From NCBI RefSeq assembly GCF_036067295.1, contig NZ_CP107954.1, positions 6,758,001 through 6,822,000 on the forward strand: a stretch of DNA of 64,000 nt, read 5' to 3'. The DNA is from Kribbella sp. NBC_00382 (lineage in GTDB: Bacteria; Actinomycetota; Actinomycetes; Propionibacteriales; Kribbellaceae). Position numbers and translations under genes: made by a program. How positions within the stretch are numbered: position 1 is the first letter of the stretch; every line of letters begins with the position of its first letter. The notes under the pieces are model-generated. The model saw only the letters and a list, made by a program, of their open reading frames with translations, made no database searches and was not told the DNA's origin. This document shows positions 33,825 through 41,528 of this stretch, one piece after another.

Positions 33825-35303
33825 ATGAATCGTCCCGGGGTGGGGTTCGCGGCGCGGCCGGTGGCCGGGATCGCGGTGACGCTGGCTGCGGTACTGACTG
33901 CTCTGTCGGGCCGCTACGGCTTCCATCGCGACGAGCTGTACTTCCTCGTAGCCGGCGACCACCTCGCCTGGGGGTACGTCGACCAGCCGCCCCTCACGCC
34001 GCTGCTGATCCATATGTCCAGCAGTATCTTCGGCGAGACCCCGATGGGCATCCGGGTGTTCTCGACGCTCGCCAGCGCCCTGACCGTCGTGGTGGTCGCG
34101 CTGATCTCCCGCGAGTTCAACGCCACCCGCCGAGCCCAGATCCTCGCCGCCCTCTGCACTGCGGTCTCAGGCTTCGTGATGGGCGTAGGCCACCTCGCGT
34201 CGACGGCCACCTACGACCTGCTCGCCTGGATGACCATCGCCCTGCTGGCCATCAAGCTCCTCCGCACCAACAACCCCCGCTGGTGGGTAGCCCTCGGCCT
34301 GGCAACCGGTATCGCCCTAGAGAACAAGTACCTAGTCGTACTCCCCTTAGCCGCACTCCTGATAGCCGTCCTCATCACAGGCCCCCGGTCCGTACTACGC
34401 ACCTGGTGGCTCCCAGCCGGCCTAGCCGTAGCCGCCCTGATCGCCGCGCCCAACCTGATCTGGCAAGCAACCCACGACTGGCCCCAACTCACCGTCGCCA
34501 GCGGCATCAGCGAGGACGACGGCACCGAGAACCGCATCATGTTCGTCCCCCTCCAGATCCTCCAGCTCTCCCCGTTCCTGGTACCGATCTGGATAGCCGG
34601 CTTCCTCAACCTCTGGCGCTCCCCGACTCTGCGCTGGGCCCGCCCGGTCGCACTCGCCTACCCAATCCTCTGCGTCGTAGTACTAGCCCTAGGCGGCAAG
34701 CCCTACTACGCCCTCCCCCTACTCCTAGTACTAGTCGCAGCCGGCGCCCAACCCACCCTCAACTGGCTAACCACAACCGCTCGCCGCACCACCCTGGCAG
34801 TAGGCCTAGCCCTGACCGCCCTGACCTCGATGCTCTTCACCCTGCCGGTCCTACCCGCTTCAGCCGTCAACTTCGTCATCCCCGTCAATGCCGAGCAAGG
34901 CGAACAGATCGGCTGGCAAGAACTGACCATCGCCACCGCCAAAGCCTGGCAACAAATCCCCGAAGCCCAACGGGCCCGAGCCGTTCTCTTCGCCGGCAAT
35001 TACGGCGAAGCCGGCGCGCTAGCGAAGTACGGACCCGCCCACGGCCTCCCCCAACCCGCCTCCGGCCACATGAGCCTGGCCGACTGGACCCAGCCCTCAG
35101 ACATGCAAGACGGCCCAGTCCTCCTGGTCGAACAAGAACGCAGCCAGTCCTACGAAGCCAACTTCACCGAATGCCGGCAAGTAGGCACTGTCGGCAACGG
35201 CGTCAACGCAGACAACGAAGAACAAGGCGCAGCCCTAGTCCTTTGCACAGGAACCAAACTCCCCTGGTCCCAAACCTGGCCCGCCTTGCGTAGGTACTAC
35301 TGA
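33825..35303 (+). CDS. GT39-like membrane glycosyltransferase
   Basis: The 492-residue protein has about ten hydrophobic helices and an N-terminal loop FHRDELYFLVAGDHLAWGYVDQPPL (near residue 33, key residues D and E) typical for the ArnT/PMT family, which use a polyprenyl-phosphate sugar donor and act outside the membrane. The C-terminal 120 residues form an external domain. Acceptor and sugar are unknown. It ends about 45 bases before the tRNA-Val(CAC) downstream module. Confidence 0.82.
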   Translation: MNRPGVGFAARPVAGIAVTLAAVLTALSGRYGFHRDELYFLVAGDHLAWGYVDQPPLTPLLIHMSSSIFGETPMGIRVFSTLASALTVVVVALISREFNATRRAQILAALCTAVSGFVMGVGHLASTATYDLLAWMTIALLAIKLLRTNNPRWWVALGLATGIALENKYLVVLPLAALLIAVLITGPRSVLRTWWLPAGLAVAALIAAPNLIWQATHDWPQLTVASGISEDDGTENRIMFVPLQILQLSPFLVPIWIAGFLNLWRSPTLRWARPVALAYPILCVVVLALGGKPYYALPLLLVLVAAGAQPTLNWLTTTARRTTLAVGLALTALTSMLFTLPVLPASAVNFVIPVNAEQGEQIGWQELTIATAKAWQQIPEAQRARAVLFAGNYGEAGALAKYGPAHGLPQPASGHMSLADWTQPSDMQDGPVLLVEQERSQSYEANFTECRQVGTVGNGVNADNEEQGAALVLCTGTKLPWSQTWPALRRYY

Positions 35304-35348
35304 CAAGCCAAGGCAGCCAAGGCTGGGCGGCAACCCAGCAAACCCGAC

Positions 35349-35470
35349 CCCAGCCAAGGGGGTGTGGGTGGCGAAGCCCCCACAACGCGGCGAGCGAAGC
35401 GAAGCCGCACAAATGAAGAGAGCGACCCGGTCCGCCGATGTTGGCGGACATGGGTCGCTCGTCGATCTCG
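35349..35470 (-). repeat. tRNA-Val downstream hairpin module, copy A
   Basis: In minus-strand sense, directly after tRNA-Val(CAC): a long hairpin GAGCGACCC-GTCCGCC/GGCGGAC-GGGTCGCTC, then TTCATTTG, then GCGGC/GCCGC, then the GTGGGGGCTTCGCCACCCACACCCCC segment. Copies B (37644-37754) and C (38901-39014) are nearly the same. Confidence 0.8.
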
Positions 35471-35542
35471 TGGGCGATACTGGGTTCGAACCAGTGACCT
35501 CTTCGGTGTGAACGAAGCGCGCTACCACTGCGCCAATCGCCC
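35471..35542 (-). tRNA. tRNA-Val (anticodon CAC)
   Basis: The 72-base cloverleaf has a 7-bp acceptor stem GGGCGAT/ATCGCCC, anticodon stem CTTCG/CGAAG around TTCACAC, and GGTTCGAACC in the T arm. The 3' CCA is not encoded. It lies between the GT39-like gene and the CGNR gene. Confidence 0.95.
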
Positions 35543-35664
35543 GGATCTGCTTGCGTCGTACTGTGTTGCGGGTGAAACCATAGCGCATTGGTCAGCGACG
35601 TACGAATCGGGCCGGGCTACTCTTGCTGGCAAGACGGACACCCCGTCGCGTTGGAGACGTGATT

Positions 35665-36225
35665 GTGACTTTCTCGCACGACACCGAGCACGCGCTCGGC
35701 ACGCTGGTCCGGCTGGTCAACACGCTGCCCGGGCCGAGTAGCCAGGTCGACATGATGGACACGCTCGAGGACCTGGAGAAGTTCGTCCACGAACGCGAGT
35801 TCAGCGCGGTGGGCAATCTGACCGAGACCGACCTGCAGGACGTCCGGGAGCTGCGGCCGTTGTTCGCGCCGGTGTTCACGACGGCGTCGGACGCCGAGGC
35901 CGCGGCGATGATCAACGCGATCGTCGCCAGCGGTACGACGACGCCCCGGCTGACCAACCACGACGGTCACCCGTGGCACATCCACTACTCGCGCGACGGT
36001 TCGTCGCTGACCTGCCGGATCACGGTGGAGTGCGGGATCGCGCTCGCCCAGGTGATCTCGGCAGGTGAGCGCGAGCGGTTGCGGCGCTGCGAGGCGCCGG
36101 ACTGCGACGACGCGCTGATCGACCTGTCGCGGAACCGCTCCAAGCGCTACTGCGACGCCCGTACCTGCGGCAACCGGCTGCATGTCGCGGCCTACCGCGA
36201 ACGCCGCAAGACGGCCGGCGAGTAG
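35665..36225 (+). CDS. CGNR zinc-finger protein (ABATE domain)
   Basis: The 186-residue protein has an N-terminal ABATE-type domain and a C-terminal CGNR zinc finger: CEAPDC near residue 142, then YCDARTCGNRLHVAAYRERRK near 162. Such proteins are likely stress-linked transcription regulators. The GTG at 35665 has GGAG eight bases upstream and fits family N-termini; earlier in-frame ATG and GTG codons are poorly placed. A terminator follows. Confidence 0.88.
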   Translation: MTFSHDTEHALGTLVRLVNTLPGPSSQVDMMDTLEDLEKFVHEREFSAVGNLTETDLQDVRELRPLFAPVFTTASDAEAAAMINAIVASGTTTPRLTNHDGHPWHIHYSRDGSSLTCRITVECGIALAQVISAGERERLRRCEAPDCDDALIDLSRNRSKRYCDARTCGNRLHVAAYRERRKTAGE

Positions 36226-36235
36226 CTGACGCGCA

Positions 36236-36276
36236 GCGTCCGGAGTACCGACTGGTGATCCGGACGCTCTCGTTTT
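36236..36276 (+). terminator. Rho-independent terminator after CGNR gene
   Basis: GCGTCCGGA and TCCGGACGC form a perfect 9-bp stem, followed by TCTCGTTTT. It lies 11 bases after the stop. Confidence 0.85.
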
Positions 36277-36279
36277 CAG

Positions 36280-36324
36280 CCTGTACTACGTACGCCGCGC
36301 ATTTCTGCCTGTACTACGTACGCC
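36280..36324. repeat. 17-bp direct repeat
   Basis: CCTGTACTACGTACGCC occurs at 36280-36296 and 36308-36324, each with the palindrome TACGTA, between the terminator of the CGNR gene and the opposing aminotransferase gene. No function is evident. Confidence 0.7.
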
Positions 36325-36330
36325 CTGCCC

Positions 36331-37164
36331 TTACGGGTCGAGGTCGTCGGCGGAGCGTTCGGCGAAGACCTTCGCGACGGTGGCCGTCACCTCACCCGGT
36401 ACTGCGAGGTCGCGCTCATCGGCGCGGTGGATCGCCTGGACGTCGCGGGTGGTCGAGGTGAGGAAGATCTCATCGGCCTCGGCCAGCTTCGCCAACGGGA
36501 TGTCCCGCTCGACTCCGCCGAACCACGCGAGCACCAGGTTGCGGGTGACGCCGGACAGCGCGCCCGACTCCAGCGTCGGCGTGACGAGCTCGCCGTCGAA
36601 GACGCAGAAGATGTTCGAGCCGGTCCCCTCGCACAGGTCGCCGATGGTGTTCGCGAAGATCGCCTCGCTGCCGCCGCGCTCCTTGGCATAGGCGAGCGCC
36701 CGGACGTTCTCGGCGTACGACGTGGTCTTCAGCCCGGCGACCGCGCTGCGCTCATTGCGCACCCACGGGACCGTGACGATCGCGGAACTCGACGCGGGCT
36801 TCTCGATCGCCTGGGCCGCGACGATCAGCGTCGGGCCGTCCGTACCGCGATCCGACGACAACGGCGAGACGCCACCGGTGTACGTGATCCGCAGCCGGCC
36901 GAACGCGATGTCCGGATCGGCCTTCACGACGGTCGCGATCGCGTCCCGTACCAGCGCCAGATCGGGCGACGGCAATCCGAGCCCGGTGGCCGAGACAACC
37001 AGCCGGTCCAGGTGCCTGGTGGCAGCGAACGGCTGCCCGTCGACGATCTTGATGGTCTCGAAGACGCCGTCACCCGTGGTGAGGCCGTGGTCGAGCGGCG
37101 AGACGGTGGCCCCGCCCGCAATGGCAGAGGCGTCGTGAAGAGCGCCGTTCAGCCAGATGTTCAT
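36331..37164 (-). CDS. pabC: Aminotransferase class IV (aminodeoxychorismate lyase-like)
   Basis: The 277-residue PLP enzyme has the class IV fold: DHGLTTGDGVFETIK near residue 25, a FGRLRITYTGG motif near 89, the PLP-binding Lys in AGLKTTSYAEN near 145 and EGTGSNIFCV near 176. Length and LTTGDGVFET favour aminodeoxychorismate lyase (folate synthesis: p-aminobenzoate release), though branched-chain or D-amino-acid aminotransferase is possible. The ATG at 37164 follows GGAGC. No pabAB gene is nearby. Confidence 0.78.
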   Translation of the reverse strand: MNIWLNGALHDASAIAGGATVSPLDHGLTTGDGVFETIKIVDGQPFAATRHLDRLVVSATGLGLPSPDLALVRDAIATVVKADPDIAFGRLRITYTGGVSPLSSDRGTDGPTLIVAAQAIEKPASSSAIVTVPWVRNERSAVAGLKTTSYAENVRALAYAKERGGSEAIFANTIGDLCEGTGSNIFCVFDGELVTPTLESGALSGVTRNLVLAWFGGVERDIPLAKLAEADEIFLTSTTRDVQAIHRADERDLAVPGEVTATVAKVFAERSADDLDP

Positions 37165-37277
37165 TCCTGCTCCTTCCAACCCGGGACACCTTATGCCGCA
37201 AGGCTTCCGGGGCCCGTCACGACGCCCGCGAGTGACCGGGCGATGACACGCGGTTGGCCGGTAGGTGACCCCCGTTT

Positions 37278-37305
37278 TTGAACTGGCCCGCAGGTGCGCT
37301 AATGT
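37278..37305 (+). promoter_or_regulatory. tRNA cluster 1 promoter
   Basis: TTGAAC (37278-37283) and TAATGT (37300-37305) with 16-base spacing lie 40 bases before tRNA-Gly. The same region with slight changes precedes the second cluster at 38546-38574. Confidence 0.75.
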
Positions 37306-37344
37306 TCTTCTCGCACCGAGGGGAACGAAAAACCCGGTTGCAAC

Positions 37345-37417
37345 GCGAACGTAGCTCAGTTGGTAGAGCGCAACCTTGCCAAGGTTGAGGTCGCCGGTTC
37401 GAACCCGGTCGTTCGCT
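37345..37417 (+). tRNA. tRNA-Gly (anticodon GCC), copy 1
   Basis: A 73-base cloverleaf with acceptor stem GCGAACG/CGTTCGC and anticodon loop TTGCCAA. It is identical to the copy at 38625-38697. No CCA is encoded. Confidence 0.96.
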
Positions 37418-37469
37418 CGGAGAGGGCCATTTCTTGGTCATGGAGTCGTAGGCCAGCATTCTCTCGCTT

Positions 37470-37540
37470 GGTGGAGTGGCCGAGAGGCGAGGCAACGGCC
37501 TGCAAAGCCGTGTACACGGGTTCGAATCCCGTCTCCACCT
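37470..37540 (+). tRNA. tRNA-Cys (anticodon GCA), copy 1
   Basis: A 71-base cloverleaf with acceptor stem GGTGGAG/CTCCACC and anticodon loop CTGCAAA. It is identical to the copy at 38727-38797. Confidence 0.96.
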
Positions 37541-37571
37541 CGATCAGCCTTGTTGCAGCATGCAGTTGCTT

Positions 37572-37643
37572 GGACGATTGGCGCAGCGGTAGCGCGCTTC
37601 CCTGACACGGAAGAGGTCACTGGTTCGATCCCAGTATCGTCCA
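37572..37643 (+). tRNA. tRNA-Val (anticodon GAC), copy 1
   Basis: A 72-base cloverleaf with acceptor stem GGACGAT/ATCGTCC and anticodon loop CTGACAC. It is identical to the copy at 38829-38900 and close to the Val(CAC) gene. Confidence 0.96.
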
Positions 37644-37754
37644 CGAGATCGAGAGCGATCTGTGTTCGCCAACATCGGCGAACCGGGTCGCTCTCGTCAT
37701 TTGTGCGGCTCGCTTCGCTCGCCGCGCGTGGGGGCTTCGCCACCCACACCCCCT
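37644..37754 (+). repeat. tRNA-Val downstream hairpin module, copy B
   Basis: It has the same order of hairpins as copies A and C. The inner stem reads GTTCGCC/GGCGAAC instead of GTCCGCC/GGCGGAC, a compensatory C-G to T-A change, and the outer stem is GAGAGCGA/TCGCTCTC. Confidence 0.8.
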
Positions 37755-37975
37755 GTCCTGCGCGCCGACGGGGCGACGGTCGGTACTCCCCCGACGGCTG
37801 GCCTTTGCTTGTGGTGCTCCGGCGTTGGGGGGCCTATCCCCGGTCTCCGCCCACCCGCGTCTCGCCCGGGCCTCTCCCCGCGGGTCTCCGCCCACCGCCC
37901 TTGCACCCGCTCGTCTTTCGACTCGCGCGTGTCCACCTGGATTGCCGTCGGCGCTGCCGTGGTTGTTGTCTTGGC
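37755..37975. other. Intergenic region without recognised feature
   Basis: About 220 bp of GC-rich sequence between the tRNA module and the PPOX gene. It holds a short direct repeat (TCTCCGCCCACC at two places) but no gene or structure I can support. Confidence 0.5.
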
Positions 37976-38419
37976 TTAGGTGAGCCAGTTGCCTTCGAGC
38001 ATGAGGTCGCGGGTGGGGATTTCGTTGACTTCTCGCCAGGCTTGGATGCGGGTGGGGGTTACTCGGAAGAACGGGTAGTTGGCGGGGCGGGGGTCGAAGC
38101 CGGCTTTCTTGGCGAAGGCGTTGGCGGTGTTGTCGTCCAGGGAGTCGACGAGCTCGGCCGTGCCGGTGATGAGGACTACGTCTCGGGTCTCGCCTAGTGA
38201 CAGTTGGATCAGGCCGGTTGCTTGGATGTTGAGGCTGGTTGGGTTCTTGCGGGCGGTCGAGAGCAGCAGGGTGTTGTCCAGCCAGAGGAACGAGAGGGGC
38301 ATCAGGTACGGCGTACCGTCTGGTGAGGCCGTTGCCACCCAGGCGTCTACGTCGGATTCGAGGCGGTGGAGGATGTCGGCTTTGCGGGTTTCCGCGTTGC
38401 GGGCGGGGGCGTGGGGCAT
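37976..38419 (-). CDS. Pyridoxamine 5'-phosphate oxidase-fold protein
   Basis: The 147-residue split-barrel flavin/F420-type protein has WVATASPDGTPYLMPLSFLW near residue 27 and NPTSLNIQATGLIQLSLG near 60, typical for PPOX-class F420-dependent oxidoreductases. The ATG at 38419 has GGAGG eight bases upstream; the ATG at 38458 has none. It lies alone on the minus strand between the two copies of the tRNA cluster. Confidence 0.82.
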   Translation of the reverse strand: MPHAPARNAETRKADILHRLESDVDAWVATASPDGTPYLMPLSFLWLDNTLLLSTARKNPTSLNIQATGLIQLSLGETRDVVLITGTAELVDSLDDNTANAFAKKAGFDPRPANYPFFRVTPTRIQAWREVNEIPTRDLMLEGNWLT

Positions 38420-38545
38420 CGGGAGATCCTCCGGTTCGGCCTTGTGTGGTGGAGACATGATGCTTCAGGAACGGGTGCAACCAGTGGGGCTGAAGTGGCG
38501 AGATTCACGCCTGGGAAGGTGTGTCGGACTTGCCCGGATACTGAT

Positions 38546-38574
38546 TTCAAACTTGGCGGAAAGTGCGCTACTGT
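38546..38574 (+). promoter_or_regulatory. tRNA cluster 2 promoter
   Basis: TTCAAA and TACTGT with 17-base spacing, followed by TTCTGCTCTCGCACCGAG as in cluster 1, mark a duplicated promoter about 50 bases before tRNA-Gly copy 2. Confidence 0.7.
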
Positions 38575-38624
38575 TCTGCTCTCGCACCGAGCAGCTCGGA
38601 GTACTTCGAACAGCTCAGCGCGAT

Positions 38625-38697
38625 GCGAACGTAGCTCAGTTGGTAGAGCGCAACCTTGCCAAGGTTGAGGTCGCCGGTTCGAACCCGGTCGTTCGCT
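38625..38697 (+). tRNA. tRNA-Gly (anticodon GCC), copy 2
   Basis: Identical in sequence to the gene at 37345-37417. Confidence 0.96.
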
Positions 38698-38726
38698 CGG
38701 TACAGGTCAGTAGGCTGAGACTCTGT

Positions 38727-38797
38727 GGTGGAGTGGCCGAGAGGCGAGGCAACGGCCTGCAAAGCCGTGTACACGGGTTCGAATCCCGTCTCCACCT
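38727..38797 (+). tRNA. tRNA-Cys (anticodon GCA), copy 2
   Basis: Identical in sequence to the gene at 37470-37540; the spacer before it is 29 bases instead of 52. Confidence 0.96.
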
Positions 38798-38828
38798 CGA
38801 AACATCCTGAAGCAGTCTGTAGTTGCTT

Positions 38829-38900
38829 GGACGATTGGCGCAGCGGTAGCGCGCTTCCCTGACACGGAAGAGGTCACTGGTTCGATCCCAGTATCGTCCA
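38829..38900 (+). tRNA. tRNA-Val (anticodon GAC), copy 2
   Basis: Identical in sequence to the gene at 37572-37643. Confidence 0.96.
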
Positions 38901-39014
38901 CGAGAGCGATGAGCGACTCGTGTCCGCCAACATCGGCGGACCGGGTCGCTCTCGTCATTTGTGCGGCTGCGCTTCGCTTGCCGCGTTGTGGGGGCTTCGC
39001 CACCCACACCCCCT
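38901..39014 (+). repeat. tRNA-Val downstream hairpin module, copy C
   Basis: GAGCGAC-GTCCGCC/GGCGGAC-GTCGCTC hairpin, GTCATTTG, GCGGC/GCCGC hairpin and the GTGGGGGCTTCGCCACCC segment follow tRNA-Val copy 2, as in copies A and B. Confidence 0.8.
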
Positions 39015-39027
39015 CTGCTGTGCTCAC

Positions 39028-39121
39028 CCTCGTTGGTAGGCGACTCCCTCGCGAGCCGGCCTCGTCGGTAGGCGACTCCTCCGCGAGCCGCCCTCGTTGG
39101 TAGGCGACTCCGCTGTGATCC
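39028..39121 (+). repeat. Three ~31-bp tandem repeats
   Basis: The unit CCCTCGTTGGTAGGCGACTC plus CTCGCGAGCCGG occurs three times with small changes (39028, 39060, 39091). It directly follows the module after the second tRNA cluster and is absent after the first. Not coding as far as I can see. Confidence 0.75.
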
Positions 39122-39254
39122 GCCTTTGTCGGTTGGTATCAGCTGCTTTGTTCGTGGCTGGTGTGCTTCTTGTCCGTCAGGTTCTGGTGAGCGGCAGAGA
39201 GGCCCAATCCCCCGTGAATCGGCGGATCCATGGGCCCTACTGGGAGGGGGAGCT

Positions 39255-39527
39255 GTGTTCACTGCGATTCTGGTGTTCGGGTACTTCGTGGGGGTGAGGA
39301 TTGTCGGCCGACGGTACTTCGCGCGCCGGCACGGAGTTGGGCTGCGGTTCGGGGAGAGCGGGATGATGGGGGCGACGCTGGTCGGCGCTGGCTGGCCGGT
39401 GACCATGTGGTTGGAGTCCGTGCGGCAGCCGGACGCCTGTAGCCATCATCACCACGTCCTGCGACGCAACCAGCTCAGAGCGGAGATCTCGATGGTCGAG
39501 CAGCTGAGGCGGGACGAGCGGTCCTGA
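39255..39527 (+). CDS. Small hypothetical membrane protein (90 aa)
   Basis: The GTG at 39255 follows GGGGGAG by two to five bases and opens a 90-residue frame with an N-terminal hydrophobic helix FTAILVFGYFVGVRIVG, a basic stretch, a second weakly hydrophobic segment MMGATLVGAGWPVTMW and a four-histidine run near residue 69. I do not recognise a family. It ends just before the opposing SDR gene. Expression is uncertain. Confidence 0.55.
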   Translation: MFTAILVFGYFVGVRIVGRRYFARRHGVGLRFGESGMMGATLVGAGWPVTMWLESVRQPDACSHHHHVLRRNQLRAEISMVEQLRRDERS

Positions 39528-39530
39528 GCA

Positions 39531-40274
39531 TCACATGCGGAGGTGGGAGCCGCCGTTGAAGTCGAGGACTGTGCCGGTGGCGAACTCCGCCAGGGGTGAG
39601 GCGAGGTAGAGGATTGCTGCGGCGACTTCTGCTGGTGCAGCGACCCTTTCTAGCGGGCTCTCTAGACGCCGTCTGTCGTAGCCGGAGCCGGAGAGGGCTT
39701 CGGCGGCCATGTCTGTGGTGGTCCAGCCGGGGGCTATGGCGGTTACTGCTATGCCTTCTGGGCCTAGGGATCTGGCCAGGGATTGGGTGAAGGAGACCAG
39801 GGCCGCTTTGCTGGCGCCGTAGGCGGGTTGGTTGGGTTCGCCTCGGAAGGCGCCGCGGGATGAGACGTTGATGATTCTGGCGCCTCGGGTCATGTGCTGG
39901 GCTGCGCACCAGGTGACGTTGGCGGTGCCGGTGAGGTTGACGTTGAGGGTGTTGGACCAGGCTGATTGCCATTGCTCGTACGTCGTCTGGCGGAGTGGGT
40001 GGGGTTCGTAGATGGCAGCGTTGTTGACCAGGACGTCGATTCGGCCGAGGGCACTGGCGGCGCTCTCGACCATCTGCTGGATTGCGGTTGGGTCGGCCAG
40101 ATCGGCTTGAGCCAGGACGTGGCCCTCCCCCGGTAGGTCCTTCAGGATTGCTTCGGCGGAGTCCCGGGAGGAGCCGTAGTGGACGGCTACCCGATCTCCT
40201 TCGGCGGCGAACGCGTGGGCGGTGGCGGCGCCGATGCCGCGGGAGGCGCCGGTGACCAAGACGGAACGATCCAT
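39531..40274 (-). CDS. Short-chain dehydrogenase/reductase
   Basis: The 247-residue oxidoreductase has TGASRGIG at residues 8-15, NNAAIY near 84, a catalytic Ser in NVSSRGAF near 137 and the catalytic YGASK near 151-155, with the C-terminal GTVLDFNGG of the FabG-like type. Substrate is unknown. It is followed upstream by rsgA on the same strand with 24 bases between. Confidence 0.87.
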   Translation of the reverse strand: MDRSVLVTGASRGIGAATAHAFAAEGDRVAVHYGSSRDSAEAILKDLPGEGHVLAQADLADPTAIQQMVESAASALGRIDVLVNNAAIYEPHPLRQTTYEQWQSAWSNTLNVNLTGTANVTWCAAQHMTRGARIINVSSRGAFRGEPNQPAYGASKAALVSFTQSLARSLGPEGIAVTAIAPGWTTTDMAAEALSGSGYDRRRLESPLERVAAPAEVAAAILYLASPLAEFATGTVLDFNGGSHLRM

Positions 40275-40297
40275 GGGGCCGAGTCTTCCACCCGGCC

Positions 40298-41365
40298 CTA
40301 GGGGCGCGGTTTGATGTCTCGGCGGTAGTCCTTGGTTTGGCGGACCCAGGCCTTGCGGGCCTCGGCCTGGAGGCGGCTGTCAGCTCGGCGGGCCATGTAG
40401 GCGGCTTCGCGTTGCAGCTTCACCCAGCTCTCGTACCGACGTACGGAGAGCGTTCCCTCGTCTAGAGCCTCCCGTACTGCGCAGCCTGGCTCGGTGAGGT
40501 GCACGCAGTCCTTGAAGCGGCATTGCTCGGCTAGGGCGGTGACGTCCGGGAAGGCAGCCGCTAGGCCCTCGCCGGCCTCTTGCAGGCCGATCCCTCGCAG
40601 CCCAGGGGTGTCGATGACGACTCCACCGGCGGGTAGGAGGATCAGCTCACGGCGTACGGACGTGTGCCGGCCTTTGCCGTCCTCGCGGATCGCCTGCACG
40701 TCTAGGAGCTGCACGCCGGCCAGTGCGTTCACCAGAGACGATTTGCCCGCGCCACTGGTCCCTAGCAAGGCCATGGTGGCGTTGCCGTCCAGTAGGGCTC
40801 TGACGTCTTCTAGGCCTTCGCCTGTTGTCGCACTGCAGACCAGTACGTCGGCACCGGGGGCGGCAGTCGCTACGTCCTCGGCGACGGTGTCGGCGTCGCC
40901 TACTAGGTCGGCTTTGGTCAGTACTACGACCGGTCGCGCGCCGCTCTCCCAGGCGAGGGCGAGGAAGCGCTCTATCCGGCCGATGTTGGGCTCTGGGTGC
41001 AACCCGACGACGATCGCGACCACGTCGATGTTGGCCGCGAGGACCTGGCCGCGCGAACTACCGCCGACCTCGGCCCGCACGATCGCGGTACGCCGTGGTG
41101 CCACCGCCTCGACCGTGATGCGGTCGTCCGGCCACTGGCGTAGCGCGACCCAGTCGCCGGTACACGGTACTGCTTGAGAGTCGGCGGAGATGGCCGCCAG
41201 TACTGCGCCTGACCAGCTGGCGCGGACCGGGCCGTCTTCGGTGAGGACAGTCGACAAACCCTTGTCGACCCGGACCACGCGGCCCGGTACCAGTTCCTCG
41301 GAGAGTGTTGCGAGGTAGTCGGCCGTTTCGGGGTCGAGCCCGAGGGCCAGAAGTTCTGCTGACAT
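40298..41365 (-). CDS. rsgA: Ribosome small subunit-dependent GTPase A
   Basis: The 355-residue circularly permuted GTPase assists 30S maturation. An N-terminal OB fold is followed by G4 TKADL near residue 150, G1 GTSGAGKSS near 202, G3 DTPGLRG near 249 and the C-terminal zinc cluster CRFKDCVHLTEPGC near 283-296. Length is normal. It starts with ATG at 41365; a 19-codon ORF lies upstream (41402-41461) whose meaning is unclear. Confidence 0.92.
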   Translation of the reverse strand: MSAELLALGLDPETADYLATLSEELVPGRVVRVDKGLSTVLTEDGPVRASWSGAVLAAISADSQAVPCTGDWVALRQWPDDRITVEAVAPRRTAIVRAEVGGSSRGQVLAANIDVVAIVVGLHPEPNIGRIERFLALAWESGARPVVVLTKADLVGDADTVAEDVATAAPGADVLVCSATTGEGLEDVRALLDGNATMALLGTSGAGKSSLVNALAGVQLLDVQAIREDGKGRHTSVRRELILLPAGGVVIDTPGLRGIGLQEAGEGLAAAFPDVTALAEQCRFKDCVHLTEPGCAVREALDEGTLSVRRYESWVKLQREAAYMARRADSRLQAEARKAWVRQTKDYRRDIKPRP

Positions 41366-41528
41366 CTTGCGACGAACCTTTCGGGAGGCCCGGCCGCGAG
41401 TTCAGCTCAGCGGACGGACGAAGTGGGAGACGACGGCCCGGTGGGCCTGGTCCAAGCTCATGACACCGTCAGCTCCCTTCCATGTCCTGGGCGCTCCGCA
41501 CACACGGAACGCTGCTGTCACGTCCCGA

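Noticed and set aside
33578..35293. A 571-codon frame overlapping the GT39-like gene
   Set aside because: The product is a low-complexity Arg/Pro sequence, while the other frame encodes an ordered multi-helix membrane protein.
39028..39121. A small CRISPR array
   Set aside because: The three units are contiguous with no unique spacers, and no cas genes are present.
35303..39255. A genomic island inserted at the tRNA cluster
   Set aside because: The stretch holds only tRNAs, hairpin modules and two or three ordinary genes, with no integrase; segmental duplication is simpler.
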